Of a stretch of 64,000 nucleotides of DNA, positions 41,884 through 49,788 are shown piece after piece (positions within the stretch are counted from its first letter, which is position 1; each line of letters starts with the position of its first letter). The notes under the pieces are model-generated. The model was not told the origin of the DNA. It did not search any database and saw nothing but the letters and a program-made list of their open reading frames with translations. This DNA comes from Deltaproteobacteria bacterium (GTDB taxonomy: Bacteria > Desulfobacterota > Syntrophobacteria > Syntrophobacterales > Syntrophobacteraceae), in contig JAAYVE010000046.1 of assembly GCA_012517315.1 (NCBI GenBank), forward strand, positions 62,001 through 126,000. Direction: 5' to 3'. Made by a program: the position numbers and the translations under genes.

Positions 41884-43227
41884 TCAGATGTCCAGCAGGC
41901 CGCTGGAGAACTGGTCCCAGTAGGTGACGTGGCCAGCCTTCCAGCGGATCATCCGGGCTTCCCCGTCCTGGGACACGGTGACGGCCAATGCATCTCTCAC
42001 GGCTTGGCAGAGCCGGTAAGCGGCCCGGTGTCTCGTGCCCACTTCGCTCGTCGATTCCAGGGCGACCATCTCCCCGTCCGCGTCCAGTGCCCGCGCCACG
42101 GTCTCCACCGGTTTCAAATTCCCGGAGATGATCCCCCCGAAGCCCACCACTTCCATGGGGCGTGTCACCACGACACATCCGTCCACCTCTGCGAGGTCTG
42201 CAATGAAACGAGCGTATTCGGAGATGGCTTCCTTGGCTCGGGACACTTGCAGGGTTTCGTTGATGAGGTAATCGCGCCATCCCACGGTGCGATCCAAGCA
42301 TTTTTCATCGCCGCAGGCTTCCGCCAGGGCGTTCATGGCGTGGATCAGAAGCTGCTGGAATTGCTGCCGTGGTTCACGGTCCTTGAAAACGTATTTCATG
42401 TTCACGTAACGGCTCAATGCTTCAGGGTTTTCCGTGATTCTGCGAGGGATGGAGACGAAGAGCCCCCCGTGGAGGGAGTTGCGCATGGCATTGACGATAA
42501 GACGTGCGTTCTGCTGCATCATCGCCAGAAGAAAACCGGGCTGGATCGTCGCCCAGGGCTTGGAAGCAGAACGGCGACTGCGTTCGTGCATGAGGTGGAG
42601 CCTGGCCCGATCATTGGCGCTGATGCCCGTCAGCCAGCTCTCGTGGGACAGGGTCCAGGAGGGCATGGAAATCTGCCCGGATGTGAGTCTCGCCAAAACA
42701 AAATGGCCTTTGGCCACGGTGAGGAGGCCGGGACCGTGAACGCCCACCACGAGGACGGCTGGGAGGGGATCGAAGCTGTGGTGCAGTCCCTGTATGGCCT
42801 TGAGCCAATGGGAGCCGGAATGAACCAGCCCCCACACCTGCGTGTCCCTATCTGATCCTGCCGTCAGGCCGATGATGGACCGTTCATAAGAGGCTGCCGG
42901 GGCAAGGCGCCGGAGGGTCCGTTCGTTGAACGGCAGGGGAGATGCGAATTCCATGGGCCTGAGACCCAGAGGGGGCGGCAGTTCCGTCTCCACCACCCCC
43001 GGATCGATGGCGATCACCCTGAACCGGAGAATCCGCCCTTCTTCCTGGACCATGCTGGTTTGGTAACAGACGGAGAGGACTCTTTCCAGGAAGACGCGGT
43101 CCGGTGGGGGAACATTCTGACGAATTTGAGGGAGCGCCAGGGGGTTGCCGGCCCCAGTGCACTCATCCCAGTGCTTCAGAACGAAGTCGGCGAAATCTTT
43201 TGGATAGGAGTGTTGCGTCGGACTCAT
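41884..43227 (-). CDS. Diadenylate-cyclase-like (DisA_N/DACNV-type) protein
   Basis: A 447-residue soluble protein whose C-terminal third resembles the DisA/CdaA nucleotide-binding domain. AEVDGCVVVTRPMEVVGFG corresponds to the DGA motif region (DGC here), and SEVGTRHRAAYRLCQAV contains the RHR motif, followed by AVTVSQDGEARMIRW. The N-terminal two thirds have no catalytic motif I recognise and may be the sensor domain described for DACNV-type proteins. Active diadenylate cyclases make cyclic di-AMP with the DGA and RHR motifs; here RHR is intact and the first motif is altered, so activity is uncertain. The ATG is the complement of 43225-43227. It has no close partner gene. Confidence 0.7.
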   Translation of the reverse strand: MSPTQHSYPKDFADFVLKHWDECTGAGNPLALPQIRQNVPPPDRVFLERVLSVCYQTSMVQEEGRILRFRVIAIDPGVVETELPPPLGLRPMEFASPLPFNERTLRRLAPAASYERSIIGLTAGSDRDTQVWGLVHSGSHWLKAIQGLHHSFDPLPAVLVVGVHGPGLLTVAKGHFVLARLTSGQISMPSWTLSHESWLTGISANDRARLHLMHERSRRSASKPWATIQPGFLLAMMQQNARLIVNAMRNSLHGGLFVSIPRRITENPEALSRYVNMKYVFKDREPRQQFQQLLIHAMNALAEACGDEKCLDRTVGWRDYLINETLQVSRAKEAISEYARFIADLAEVDGCVVVTRPMEVVGFGGIISGNLKPVETVARALDADGEMVALESTSEVGTRHRAAYRLCQAVRDALAVTVSQDGEARMIRWKAGHVTYWDQFSSGLLDI

Positions 43228-43612
43228 GGGTGTTTTTTGGGAGTGTGCGTTCGTGAATAGGGGTCCAGGAAAAAGTCCTTCAAGGCGTTTTCGGCTGAAG
43301 GCGAAGCCCTTGGCCCTCCGTTGTCCGATGGTTTCGTGTGTTTTCCGGCCTTGCTTTCATGATTCAAACGCCTGCAGGGAAATCCGTGGCGTGTGGAAGC
43401 GGAAAATGACATCGAGTCAACCAGGAAATCATCGCCCCTGGTGAACCATTCTTATGTATCGCATTTTCCCGAGAGGTACGCAATGTTGGAACTCGAGAAA
43501 AGCCTGACAAAATGAGCGGGATCGTGGCCGATTAATTCATTGGAGGTTTGATCATGTGATAAAATAGAAAAAATTAGACATCCTGCATGATTTCGAGGGG
43601 GGAAGCGTGCCC
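43228..43612. other. Divergent intergenic region
   Basis: About 385 bases between the DAC-like gene (leftward) and the cytochrome operon (rightward). The part nearest the cytochrome gene (43530-43590) is A+T-rich and contains TAAAAT at about 43559, a possible -10 element, without a strong -35. Confidence 0.4.
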
Positions 43613-44113
43613 ATGGGGTATCACACCACGCACACCGGTTTGCGACGCATGAGAGTTCTCATGGCAGCCATGTGTGGGCTCCTGCTTTGCGAGGGTATGC
43701 CGCAGGCGTTGGAAGAGGTCGAAAGACCTCCTGCTTACTTGGGTTCAAAGGCCTGCAGGAACTGCCATGAGCGCCAATATGAGTCGTTCAGCACCCATGC
43801 AAAGAAAAGCTCATCGTTTCAGAGCATCACTCGGCTGAAGAAGGAACTGACGGAAAAGGAACTACAAGGGTGCTATTTCTGTCACACCACGGGTTACGGC
43901 GAACCCGGCGGTTTTGTGAACGAGGAGGCCACACCGCACTTGAAGAACGCGGGTTGCGAGGTTTGCCATGGTCCCGGGGAGCGGCACGCGGCGACCCGGA
44001 GAGCCGAGGATATCAAGGGGCGCCTGACTCCGGAAGACTGTGAGAAATGCCACACTTCCGATAGGGTCAAGGCGTTCCGGTACAAGCCCCTCATTCATGG
44101 TGGCGCCCACTGA
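43613..44113 (+). CDS. Tetrahaem c-type cytochrome (c554-like), exported
   Basis: A 166-residue protein with an N-terminal signal segment (MRVLMAAMCGLLLCEGMPQA) and four CxxCH haem-binding motifs: CRNCH, CYFCH, CEVCH and CEKCH. The spacing and the TPEDCEKCHTSD ending resemble cytochrome c554-type domains. It should be periplasmic or membrane-attached and carry electrons. The start is uncertain: GAGGGGGG precedes both a GTG at 43607 and ATG 43613, and ATG 43649 would begin directly at the signal segment. It ends 28 bases before the haem-motif kinase gene, so it may be the redox partner or a companion sensor for that kinase. Confidence 0.85.
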   Translation: MGYHTTHTGLRRMRVLMAAMCGLLLCEGMPQALEEVERPPAYLGSKACRNCHERQYESFSTHAKKSSSFQSITRLKKELTEKELQGCYFCHTTGYGEPGGFVNEEATPHLKNAGCEVCHGPGERHAATRRAEDIKGRLTPEDCEKCHTSDRVKAFRYKPLIHGGAH

Positions 44114-44141
44114 CGGGCGATCGGCACCGGGATGAAATCAC

Positions 44142-46847
44142 ATGTTCCGATTCATCAAGAAGAGCCTGGCCAACAAGATCCTGGTGGCGATGGCCACCTC
44201 GATTCTCCTCATCATGGGGACGGAAGTCCTCGTGCGCATCTATTTCGGCACCCGGGACAGAGTGGAACTCATCAGTGTCGCTGCAAAGGAATTGGCCAGT
44301 TCCACCTACGCGGGCATCAAGCATCCCATGGCAATGGGGGATGCGCAGGCGATCATGGAGCAGATGAAGGACATCAGGCACACGGCGGAAGACATCGAGG
44401 TATTCATCTGCGACTTCGAACAGGAGGTGATTTACTCCACTCACGAAGAGAAGCTCAGAACGCGACTGTCGGACATCATCCGCAACCGGAACGCTCTCAA
44501 CGCCCTGGAAGAGATCCTGGTGAGCGGAAAGCCTTCTCAGAGCCGGTTCGTAGACGATACGTCGGGCAGGAAGCATTTCGTCTACTTCTTCCCCATTCTC
44601 AATCAGCCCGACTGTCATCACTGCCACGGCGCATCGAGAGAGGTGCTTGGAACCATGGCTATCCGCATGAACATCGAGAGGGCCTATGAGACGGTGGCGG
44701 ATCAGCGGAACCGAACCATTTTCCTGACCCTCTTGGGGATCAGCCTCGTGTCCATGGTCACATGGTTCGTGGTGAACCGTTTCGTGAAGCGTCCCGTTCG
44801 GGACCTTGCAGAAAAGGCCAGGCGTTTCGCGGAAGGCGACATGACAGTGGCTTATCGCGGCAGGACCGAGGACGAGATCGGAGTTCTGGGGGAGACTTTC
44901 AATCACATGGTGGGGGCGGTCTCTTCCGCCAGGAGAAGCCTAGAGGAGGAAATCGCTAGAAAGACGGGTTTGCTCAACGAGAGGACCCGCCTCATCACCT
45001 TGCTGGAGAAGGCAAACCGGGAGTTGCGCCAGCTGGACGAGCTCAAGTCCACCTTTCTCGCCAACATGTCCCACGAACTGCGAACACCGATGAATTCCAT
45101 TATCGGCTATACGGACCTGCTCATTGACGGGGTGGACGGTCCCGTGAACTCGGAGCAGGCCAAAAGCCTCGAGAAAATCGCCTCCAATTCCCGTTATCTC
45201 TTGCAGCTCATCAACGACATCCTGGACATTTCCAAAATCGAATCGGGAAAAATGAAATTGAGCCCCAGGGAAATCGACTTGAACTGGGTGATCCAATCGG
45301 CGGTTACCGCCTTCGAACCGGCCCTGAGGAAAAAGGATTTGCAGGTGTCGTACGAAGTGGAGCCGGAGGTTTCCAGGGTTTTCGGGGATGAGGACGCCAT
45401 TCGGCAGATTCTCATGAATTTGATCTCCAACGCGGTGAAATTCACGGAGAAAGGAACCATCAGGATCACCGCCGGTGTGTCGGAGCGGGGCGTGGAACCC
45501 GGGCGATCTCCCGTTTTTGCCGAGGTCCGCGTAGAGGATACGGGGGTGGGGATCAGGGAGGAGGATCTGGACGTGATTTTCGACAAGTTTGTCCAGGTGG
45601 ATCTCACCACGGTGCGCCAGCAAGAGGGCACCGGGCTCGGCCTCAGTATCGCCAGGGGGCTCGTGGCCCTCCATAAGGGGATGATCTGGGCGACAAGCGA
45701 ATACGGGAAGGGAAGCTGCTTCCGTTTCACCATCCCTCTCTCCCGGGAGGTACTGGAAGGGTCCGCGGAGCCCGTTATTGAGCTGAGGATGGCTGATGCT
45801 CTAGCCGACTACTTCGGTACCCCGGTGGAAACGTTCCTCAAGCCCCCCCATTTTGCCGGGAGGCAGATCCGGTGCTGGCACTATGCGCGATGCGGGCATC
45901 CCAGCTGCCCGGCATACGGCAGTGAAGAAGGACGCTGCTGGCTGATTCTGGGGACCCACTGCGCGGGACTGAAGATCGCCAGCTACCCCGAAAAGGTGGA
46001 ATTCTGCAAAGGCTGTGAACTCATCGAGAATGTCGTCCTCAAGGAGGCGGCGGAGGCACTGCCTGGAGACAGGGAACCCGGAGGTTCACGCGGCGGATCG
46101 GAAAAGGTCGTCCTGGCCGTGGATGACAACCCGGACAATATCGACATCCTCAAAAAATTCGTCGGCGACGAGTATGTCGTGGTGGGTCTGCTCTCGGGTG
46201 AGAGTGCCGCATTGAAAGCGAAGGCCATCCGGCCTGCAGCCATCACCCTGGACATCCTCATGCCCGGCAAGGACGGCTGGCAGGTGCTCCGCGAACTCAA
46301 AGAAGACCCGGAAACACTGGACATCCCGGTCATCATCATCTCCATTCTGGATGACAGGCGCATGGCCTTCAGCTTGGGGGCGGCCGAGTACATCACGAAA
46401 CCTTTGGCCAAGGATGTGCTGTTGAAGAAGCTCCGTAATCTGGAAGGACCAACGCCGGTAAGCCGGATCCTGATCGTGGACAGCGACGCCGAAATCGTGC
46501 GCCTCATCGGCCGCGTTCTCGAAGAGGCCGGGTATGAGGTCACGCTCTGCTACAACAGCACGGATGCCATCAGGCACATGGAGGATTTCAGACCCCACAT
46601 GGTGATCCTGAGCCTCGGACTGCCCAGGGAAGAGGGACTCGATGTCATCGAGTTCATCAAGACCCGTGAGGAGGTCAGAAACCTTCCCTTGATCATCCTC
46701 ACCACCCGGGAATTCACCGCCCCGGAGATTAACGCCCTGAACGGACGCATCAAGGCGATTCTCAACAAGGGATTTCTCGGGGAGCAGGAATTGGCAAGGG
46801 AACTCAAGAATTGCCTGCGCAAGGTGAGTGAGGGGCGAAAGGATTGA
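44142..46847 (+). CDS. Hybrid histidine kinase with periplasmic CxxCH haem motif, two-CW domain and two receivers
   Basis: A 901-residue membrane kinase. The order is: transmembrane helix at about 12-32; periplasmic domain with CHHCH at 158-162, a c-type haem attachment motif; second transmembrane helix at about 193-212; HAMP to about 265; coiled coil; HisKA with His311 (ANMSHELRTPMN); HATPase to about 535; a two-CW Cys domain at about 578-625 (RCWHYARCGHPSCPAYG, RCWLILGTHC, FCKGC); receiver 1 with Asp704 (ITLDILMPGKDGW); receiver 2, in which the acceptor Asp is Ser824 (MVILSLGLP). It probably senses redox state or a haem ligand outside the membrane and, by way of the Cys domain, inside. It lies between the cytochrome gene and two regulator genes, all same strand. 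Confidence 0.88.
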   Translation: MFRFIKKSLANKILVAMATSILLIMGTEVLVRIYFGTRDRVELISVAAKELASSTYAGIKHPMAMGDAQAIMEQMKDIRHTAEDIEVFICDFEQEVIYSTHEEKLRTRLSDIIRNRNALNALEEILVSGKPSQSRFVDDTSGRKHFVYFFPILNQPDCHHCHGASREVLGTMAIRMNIERAYETVADQRNRTIFLTLLGISLVSMVTWFVVNRFVKRPVRDLAEKARRFAEGDMTVAYRGRTEDEIGVLGETFNHMVGAVSSARRSLEEEIARKTGLLNERTRLITLLEKANRELRQLDELKSTFLANMSHELRTPMNSIIGYTDLLIDGVDGPVNSEQAKSLEKIASNSRYLLQLINDILDISKIESGKMKLSPREIDLNWVIQSAVTAFEPALRKKDLQVSYEVEPEVSRVFGDEDAIRQILMNLISNAVKFTEKGTIRITAGVSERGVEPGRSPVFAEVRVEDTGVGIREEDLDVIFDKFVQVDLTTVRQQEGTGLGLSIARGLVALHKGMIWATSEYGKGSCFRFTIPLSREVLEGSAEPVIELRMADALADYFGTPVETFLKPPHFAGRQIRCWHYARCGHPSCPAYGSEEGRCWLILGTHCAGLKIASYPEKVEFCKGCELIENVVLKEAAEALPGDREPGGSRGGSEKVVLAVDDNPDNIDILKKFVGDEYVVVGLLSGESAALKAKAIRPAAITLDILMPGKDGWQVLRELKEDPETLDIPVIIISILDDRRMAFSLGAAEYITKPLAKDVLLKKLRNLEGPTPVSRILIVDSDAEIVRLIGRVLEEAGYEVTLCYNSTDAIRHMEDFRPHMVILSLGLPREEGLDVIEFIKTREEVRNLPLIILTTREFTAPEINALNGRIKAILNKGFLGEQELARELKNCLRKVSEGRKD

Positions 46848-46860
46848 GGAGGGAGAGCCG

Positions 46861-47298
46861 GTGGAGGTGGGAAAAAAAGGTTTGAGAAAGATTCTGGTGG
46901 TCGACGACAACACGGACAGCCGTGAATTGGTGAAAAAGGTGCTAAAACGGCACGACTTCGAAATCCTCGAAGCAGTGGATGGAGAAGAAGCCCTGGCCAT
47001 GGCGGTGAGCGAAAAGCCTGATCTCATCCTCATGGATCGGTCCCTGCCCAAGCTGGATGGACTTGAAGTCACAAGGAGGCTAAAGCGCAGCAAAGAGTTC
47101 GAAAAGACTCCCATCGTCGCCCTCACGGCGCATGCCATGCGAGGGGACAAAGAGACCGCCCTGGCCGCCGGTTGTGCGGGGTACATCGCAAAACCCATCG
47201 ACGTACGCACCCTTGCGGCGGAGGTCCTGTTGTACCTCGAAAAACAAGGTGGAGAATCCCGTAATGGAGGGAAAGTACAAGATTCTCATCGCCGATGA
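46861..47298 (+). CDS. Single-domain response regulator
   Basis: A 145-residue CheY-like receiver (ILVVDDNTDSREL, acceptor Asp in LILMDRSLPKLDG, VALTAHAM, YIAKPID). The pattern resembles receivers that accept phosphate from hybrid kinases. A GTG at 46861 is the start, with GAGGAGGGAG at good spacing. It begins 13 bases after the hybrid kinase and overlaps the next gene by 35 bases, so the three are one operon. There is no output domain. Confidence 0.85.
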   Translation: MEVGKKGLRKILVVDDNTDSRELVKKVLKRHDFEILEAVDGEEALAMAVSEKPDLILMDRSLPKLDGLEVTRRLKRSKEFEKTPIVALTAHAMRGDKETALAAGCAGYIAKPIDVRTLAAEVLLYLEKQGGESRNGGKVQDSHRR

Positions 47299-48334
47299 CG
47301 CAACAGATGTGGTTGAACTCCTGCGAAAAAGACTTCGCTTCGAAGGGTACGAAACCATCGAGGCCTTCGACGGGGAAGAGTGCCTGGAGCGGGTGAGGGA
47401 GACCAATCCTGATCTCATCATCCTCGACATCATGATGCCCAAGATCGACGGCTATGAAGTGTGCCGAACCCTCAAGTCCCAGCAACGAACGGCGTACATC
47501 CCCATCCTGATGCTCACGGCCAAGGGGGAGGTGGAGGACAAGGTGAAGGGGCTGGATGCGGGCGCCCAGGATTACCTTGCCAAGCCTTTCAACTACGCCG
47601 AACTGTCCGCCCGCGTCAAATCCCTGCTTTCTGTCAAGAGCGCAAGAGAAAAACTGGTGCAGGAGGAAAAAAGCGACGCGTTGGATCACATGATGGAGGG
47701 GGTGGTCCACGAATTGCGCAATCCCCTCACCTCCATCGGCGGTTTTGCCCGGAGGTTGCTGGACAGCCTGGAAACGGGCGACCCCAATCGCAAGTACGTG
47801 GAGATCATCACCGCGGAAGTGTCCCGCCTCGAGAAGATGGTCAAGCACCTGGTGGAACTCAAAACGGCGGCATTGTCCTACAAGGAACCGGAGGACATCA
47901 ATGTGCTCATCACGGAGGTTCTCGACGGATTCCGAAAATGGTGCGAGGCGGAAGGAGTGGAACTGAAGGTGGACCTGATGGAAAATTTGCCGTGTCTTCC
48001 CTTGGATCGGGAGAACATGAAACTGGCCCTGTCTCACATGGTGGAGAATTCTATCGAGGCGATGCAGGGCCGTTCTCCAAAACTCCTGACCATTGCCAGC
48101 AGCCTCGAGGGAGGCAGGATTGAAGTCTCCATAAGAGACACGGGAAGAGGTGTTCCCAAGGACAAGGTGAAGTATCTGTTCGACCCGTTTTTCACGTCCA
48201 AGACGTCGGGCCCCGGCTTGGGACTGACGCTGGCCCTGAGGATCATCCAAGAACACCGGGGAACCATTTCTGTCGAGAGTGAGGCGGGGAAAGGAACGGT
48301 CTTTACCGTTCGCCTCCCCGTCAGTCGTCCCTGA
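47264..48334 (+). CDS. Receiver-first histidine kinase
   Basis: A 356-residue soluble protein: an N-terminal receiver (ILIADDATDVVELL, acceptor Asp in LIILDIMMPKIDGYE, MLTAKGE, LAKPFNY), then HisKA with EGVVHELRNPLTSIGG and HATPase (MVENSIEAM, DTGRGVP, GPGLGLTLAL). Receiver-kinase proteins of this order usually pass signals on within a relay. ATG 47264 lies inside the previous gene (35-base overlap) with GGTGGAG upstream. It is the last gene of the cytochrome/kinase operon. No DNA-binding regulator is encoded in the cluster. Confidence 0.88.
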   Translation: MEGKYKILIADDATDVVELLRKRLRFEGYETIEAFDGEECLERVRETNPDLIILDIMMPKIDGYEVCRTLKSQQRTAYIPILMLTAKGEVEDKVKGLDAGAQDYLAKPFNYAELSARVKSLLSVKSAREKLVQEEKSDALDHMMEGVVHELRNPLTSIGGFARRLLDSLETGDPNRKYVEIITAEVSRLEKMVKHLVELKTAALSYKEPEDINVLITEVLDGFRKWCEAEGVELKVDLMENLPCLPLDRENMKLALSHMVENSIEAMQGRSPKLLTIASSLEGGRIEVSIRDTGRGVPKDKVKYLFDPFFTSKTSGPGLGLTLALRIIQEHRGTISVESEAGKGTVFTVRLPVSRP

Positions 48335-48854
48335 AGACTGCTCTGTTCTCAAGCACTGAGTAAGTCGCGTCCCATTTCGAAGACCGAGATGTTCTGTTTC
48401 CCTCCATCGTTTTCCTGACCCTTCTGCAATAGCGGCAAAGTGCTTTGCGGCCAGCTTCTTTTTTTGGTAGCCGCCTCACGGCGCCCAATGGTAAGAATGG
48501 CTTCAAGGGGGGGTCCAATCGAAGCCCGGGGAGCGTTCAATCGATGCACCGCTGCAGAGGGAGCGGGGGTCTTCGATGGGGGGCCTTCCCCTCGACGCTT
48601 CCCGGGTGCAATCCTAGCGGAACACATCCCGGGTTCGTGGGAGGCACGCTGAGTGGGGCTTGTGAAGACGGCGGCTCCATGGTGGCAGTGGGCGGCGGGT
48701 CCCCCGCTCACGCAGGACGTGTTCCTCATGTTTTGGGCAATGGTGTTTCTCGGGGGCTTCTTTGGGGGGCGGGAAGCAGGAGATGGGAAACCGGTGGGCG
48801 GGGAATGCGTCACCCACCGGGACGGATTCAGAAAGATGGCTTATCGGGTGGCAC
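48335..48854. other. No gene seen
   Basis: About 520 bases between converging genes. A plus-strand frame (48445-49080) runs antisense into the SlyD-like gene and has the Gly/Arg/Ser-rich look of a shadow. Confidence 0.45.
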
Positions 48855-49277
48855 TCAGGTGACGGAAATGATTTTCACTTTGAAATGGAGCGTCTTGCCG
48901 GCCAGTGGGTGGTTCAAATCCAGAGTGATCTTGTCTGTATCCACCGCCGTCACGTGCACCGGCATTGCCTGGCCATGGGGCCCGCGCACCGCGAGAGTCA
49001 TGCCCACTTCCGGCTGGAGGTCAGGCGGGAGCGCCGAACGGGGAATGTCCCGCATTGCCTCGGGGTCGATTTCCCCGTAACCATCCTTGGCGGATACGGT
49101 CACCGACTTTTCGTCCCCTGCCATGAGTCCTGTGAGTTCTCTCTCGAGCCCGGGAATGATCTGTTGCTCGCCATGAGTGTAAATGAGGGGTTCGTGGTCC
49201 TCTGAACTGTCAACCACTCCCCCATCCACAGTGAGGGTATAGTCCAAGGATACTTTGCTGCCGTTTTCGATTTTCAT
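48855..49277 (-). CDS. FKBP-type peptidyl-prolyl isomerase, SlyD-like
   Basis: A 140-residue SlyD-type isomerase/chaperone: KVSLDYTLTVDGGVVDSS, the PLIYTHGEQQIIPGLE active-site region, the inserted IF domain (KDGYGEIDPEAM to DITLDLNHPLAGKTL), and a final strand. It lacks the His/Cys-rich metal-binding tail of E. coli SlyD. It should catalyse proline isomerisation and hold unfolded chains. The ATG is the complement of 49275-49277. It is monocistronic as far as can be seen. Confidence 0.9.
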   Translation of the reverse strand: MKIENGSKVSLDYTLTVDGGVVDSSEDHEPLIYTHGEQQIIPGLERELTGLMAGDEKSVTVSAKDGYGEIDPEAMRDIPRSALPPDLQPEVGMTLAVRGPHGQAMPVHVTAVDTDKITLDLNHPLAGKTLHFKVKIISVT

Positions 49278-49788
49278 GATGCCTCCCAGGGTTTTGCCGG
49301 TATTCTCTGGAACCGGTGGTTGAAATGGAATCCTTTGCCAGTGCGGCAGAACTCCCCGGCGCTTTTCCCGACGAACCGCAGGAAGGAATCCGCAGGAAAA
49401 AGAAGCGCCGCGAAGTTCCCAGTCGTTTTGAATCTTCGCGGCGTTCGGAGTACTCGGAGCGCTCCGCAGCTGCTCAGTTCTGCAGCAGCGTAAGCTGGGG
49501 CGTACTCGACGTCAATATATTTCTGGGAAAACGAAATAGAGGGAGCTTCTCGACGGAGAGCGTTTTCCATGACTGTTGAGTGGTGCAGATCTCCCGGGAG
49601 GGACTCTGCACGACGTACCCTTTGCATGAAGGGGATTTCAAGGCTTCCCGAGAACCGTTTTCATGCTCTCTTTCATGCTTTGTGGCGTCCCCAGGGACAA
49701 CGGAGCTGTCGAGAAGAATTGGATCGCGAAGGGGAAGGAAGAAGAGGAGGAACTCCTCAGCGGTCTTTACCGCTAGGAGGATCGTCTT
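49278..49788. other. Divergent intergenic region with a strong hairpin
   Basis: About 510 bases between the slyD-like gene and the GAF/PAS kinase, which are transcribed away from each other. No coding frame is convincing. The hairpin is listed separately. Confidence 0.4.
49406..49443. repeat. Perfect 10-base inverted repeat
   Basis: CGCCGCGAAG (49406-49415) and CTTCGCGGCG (49434-49443) around an 18-base loop, with no T-run on either side. It may be a protein-binding palindrome or an RNA fold in the leader of the kinase gene. Confidence 0.5.

Noticed and set aside
41791-42855. 354-codon open frame on the plus strand
   Set aside because: Antisense to the DisA-like gene, whose RHR motif and length are convincing.
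48445-49080. 211-codon open frame on the plus strand
   Set aside because: Gly/Ser/Arg-rich, partly antisense to the SlyD-like gene, with no ribosome binding site.
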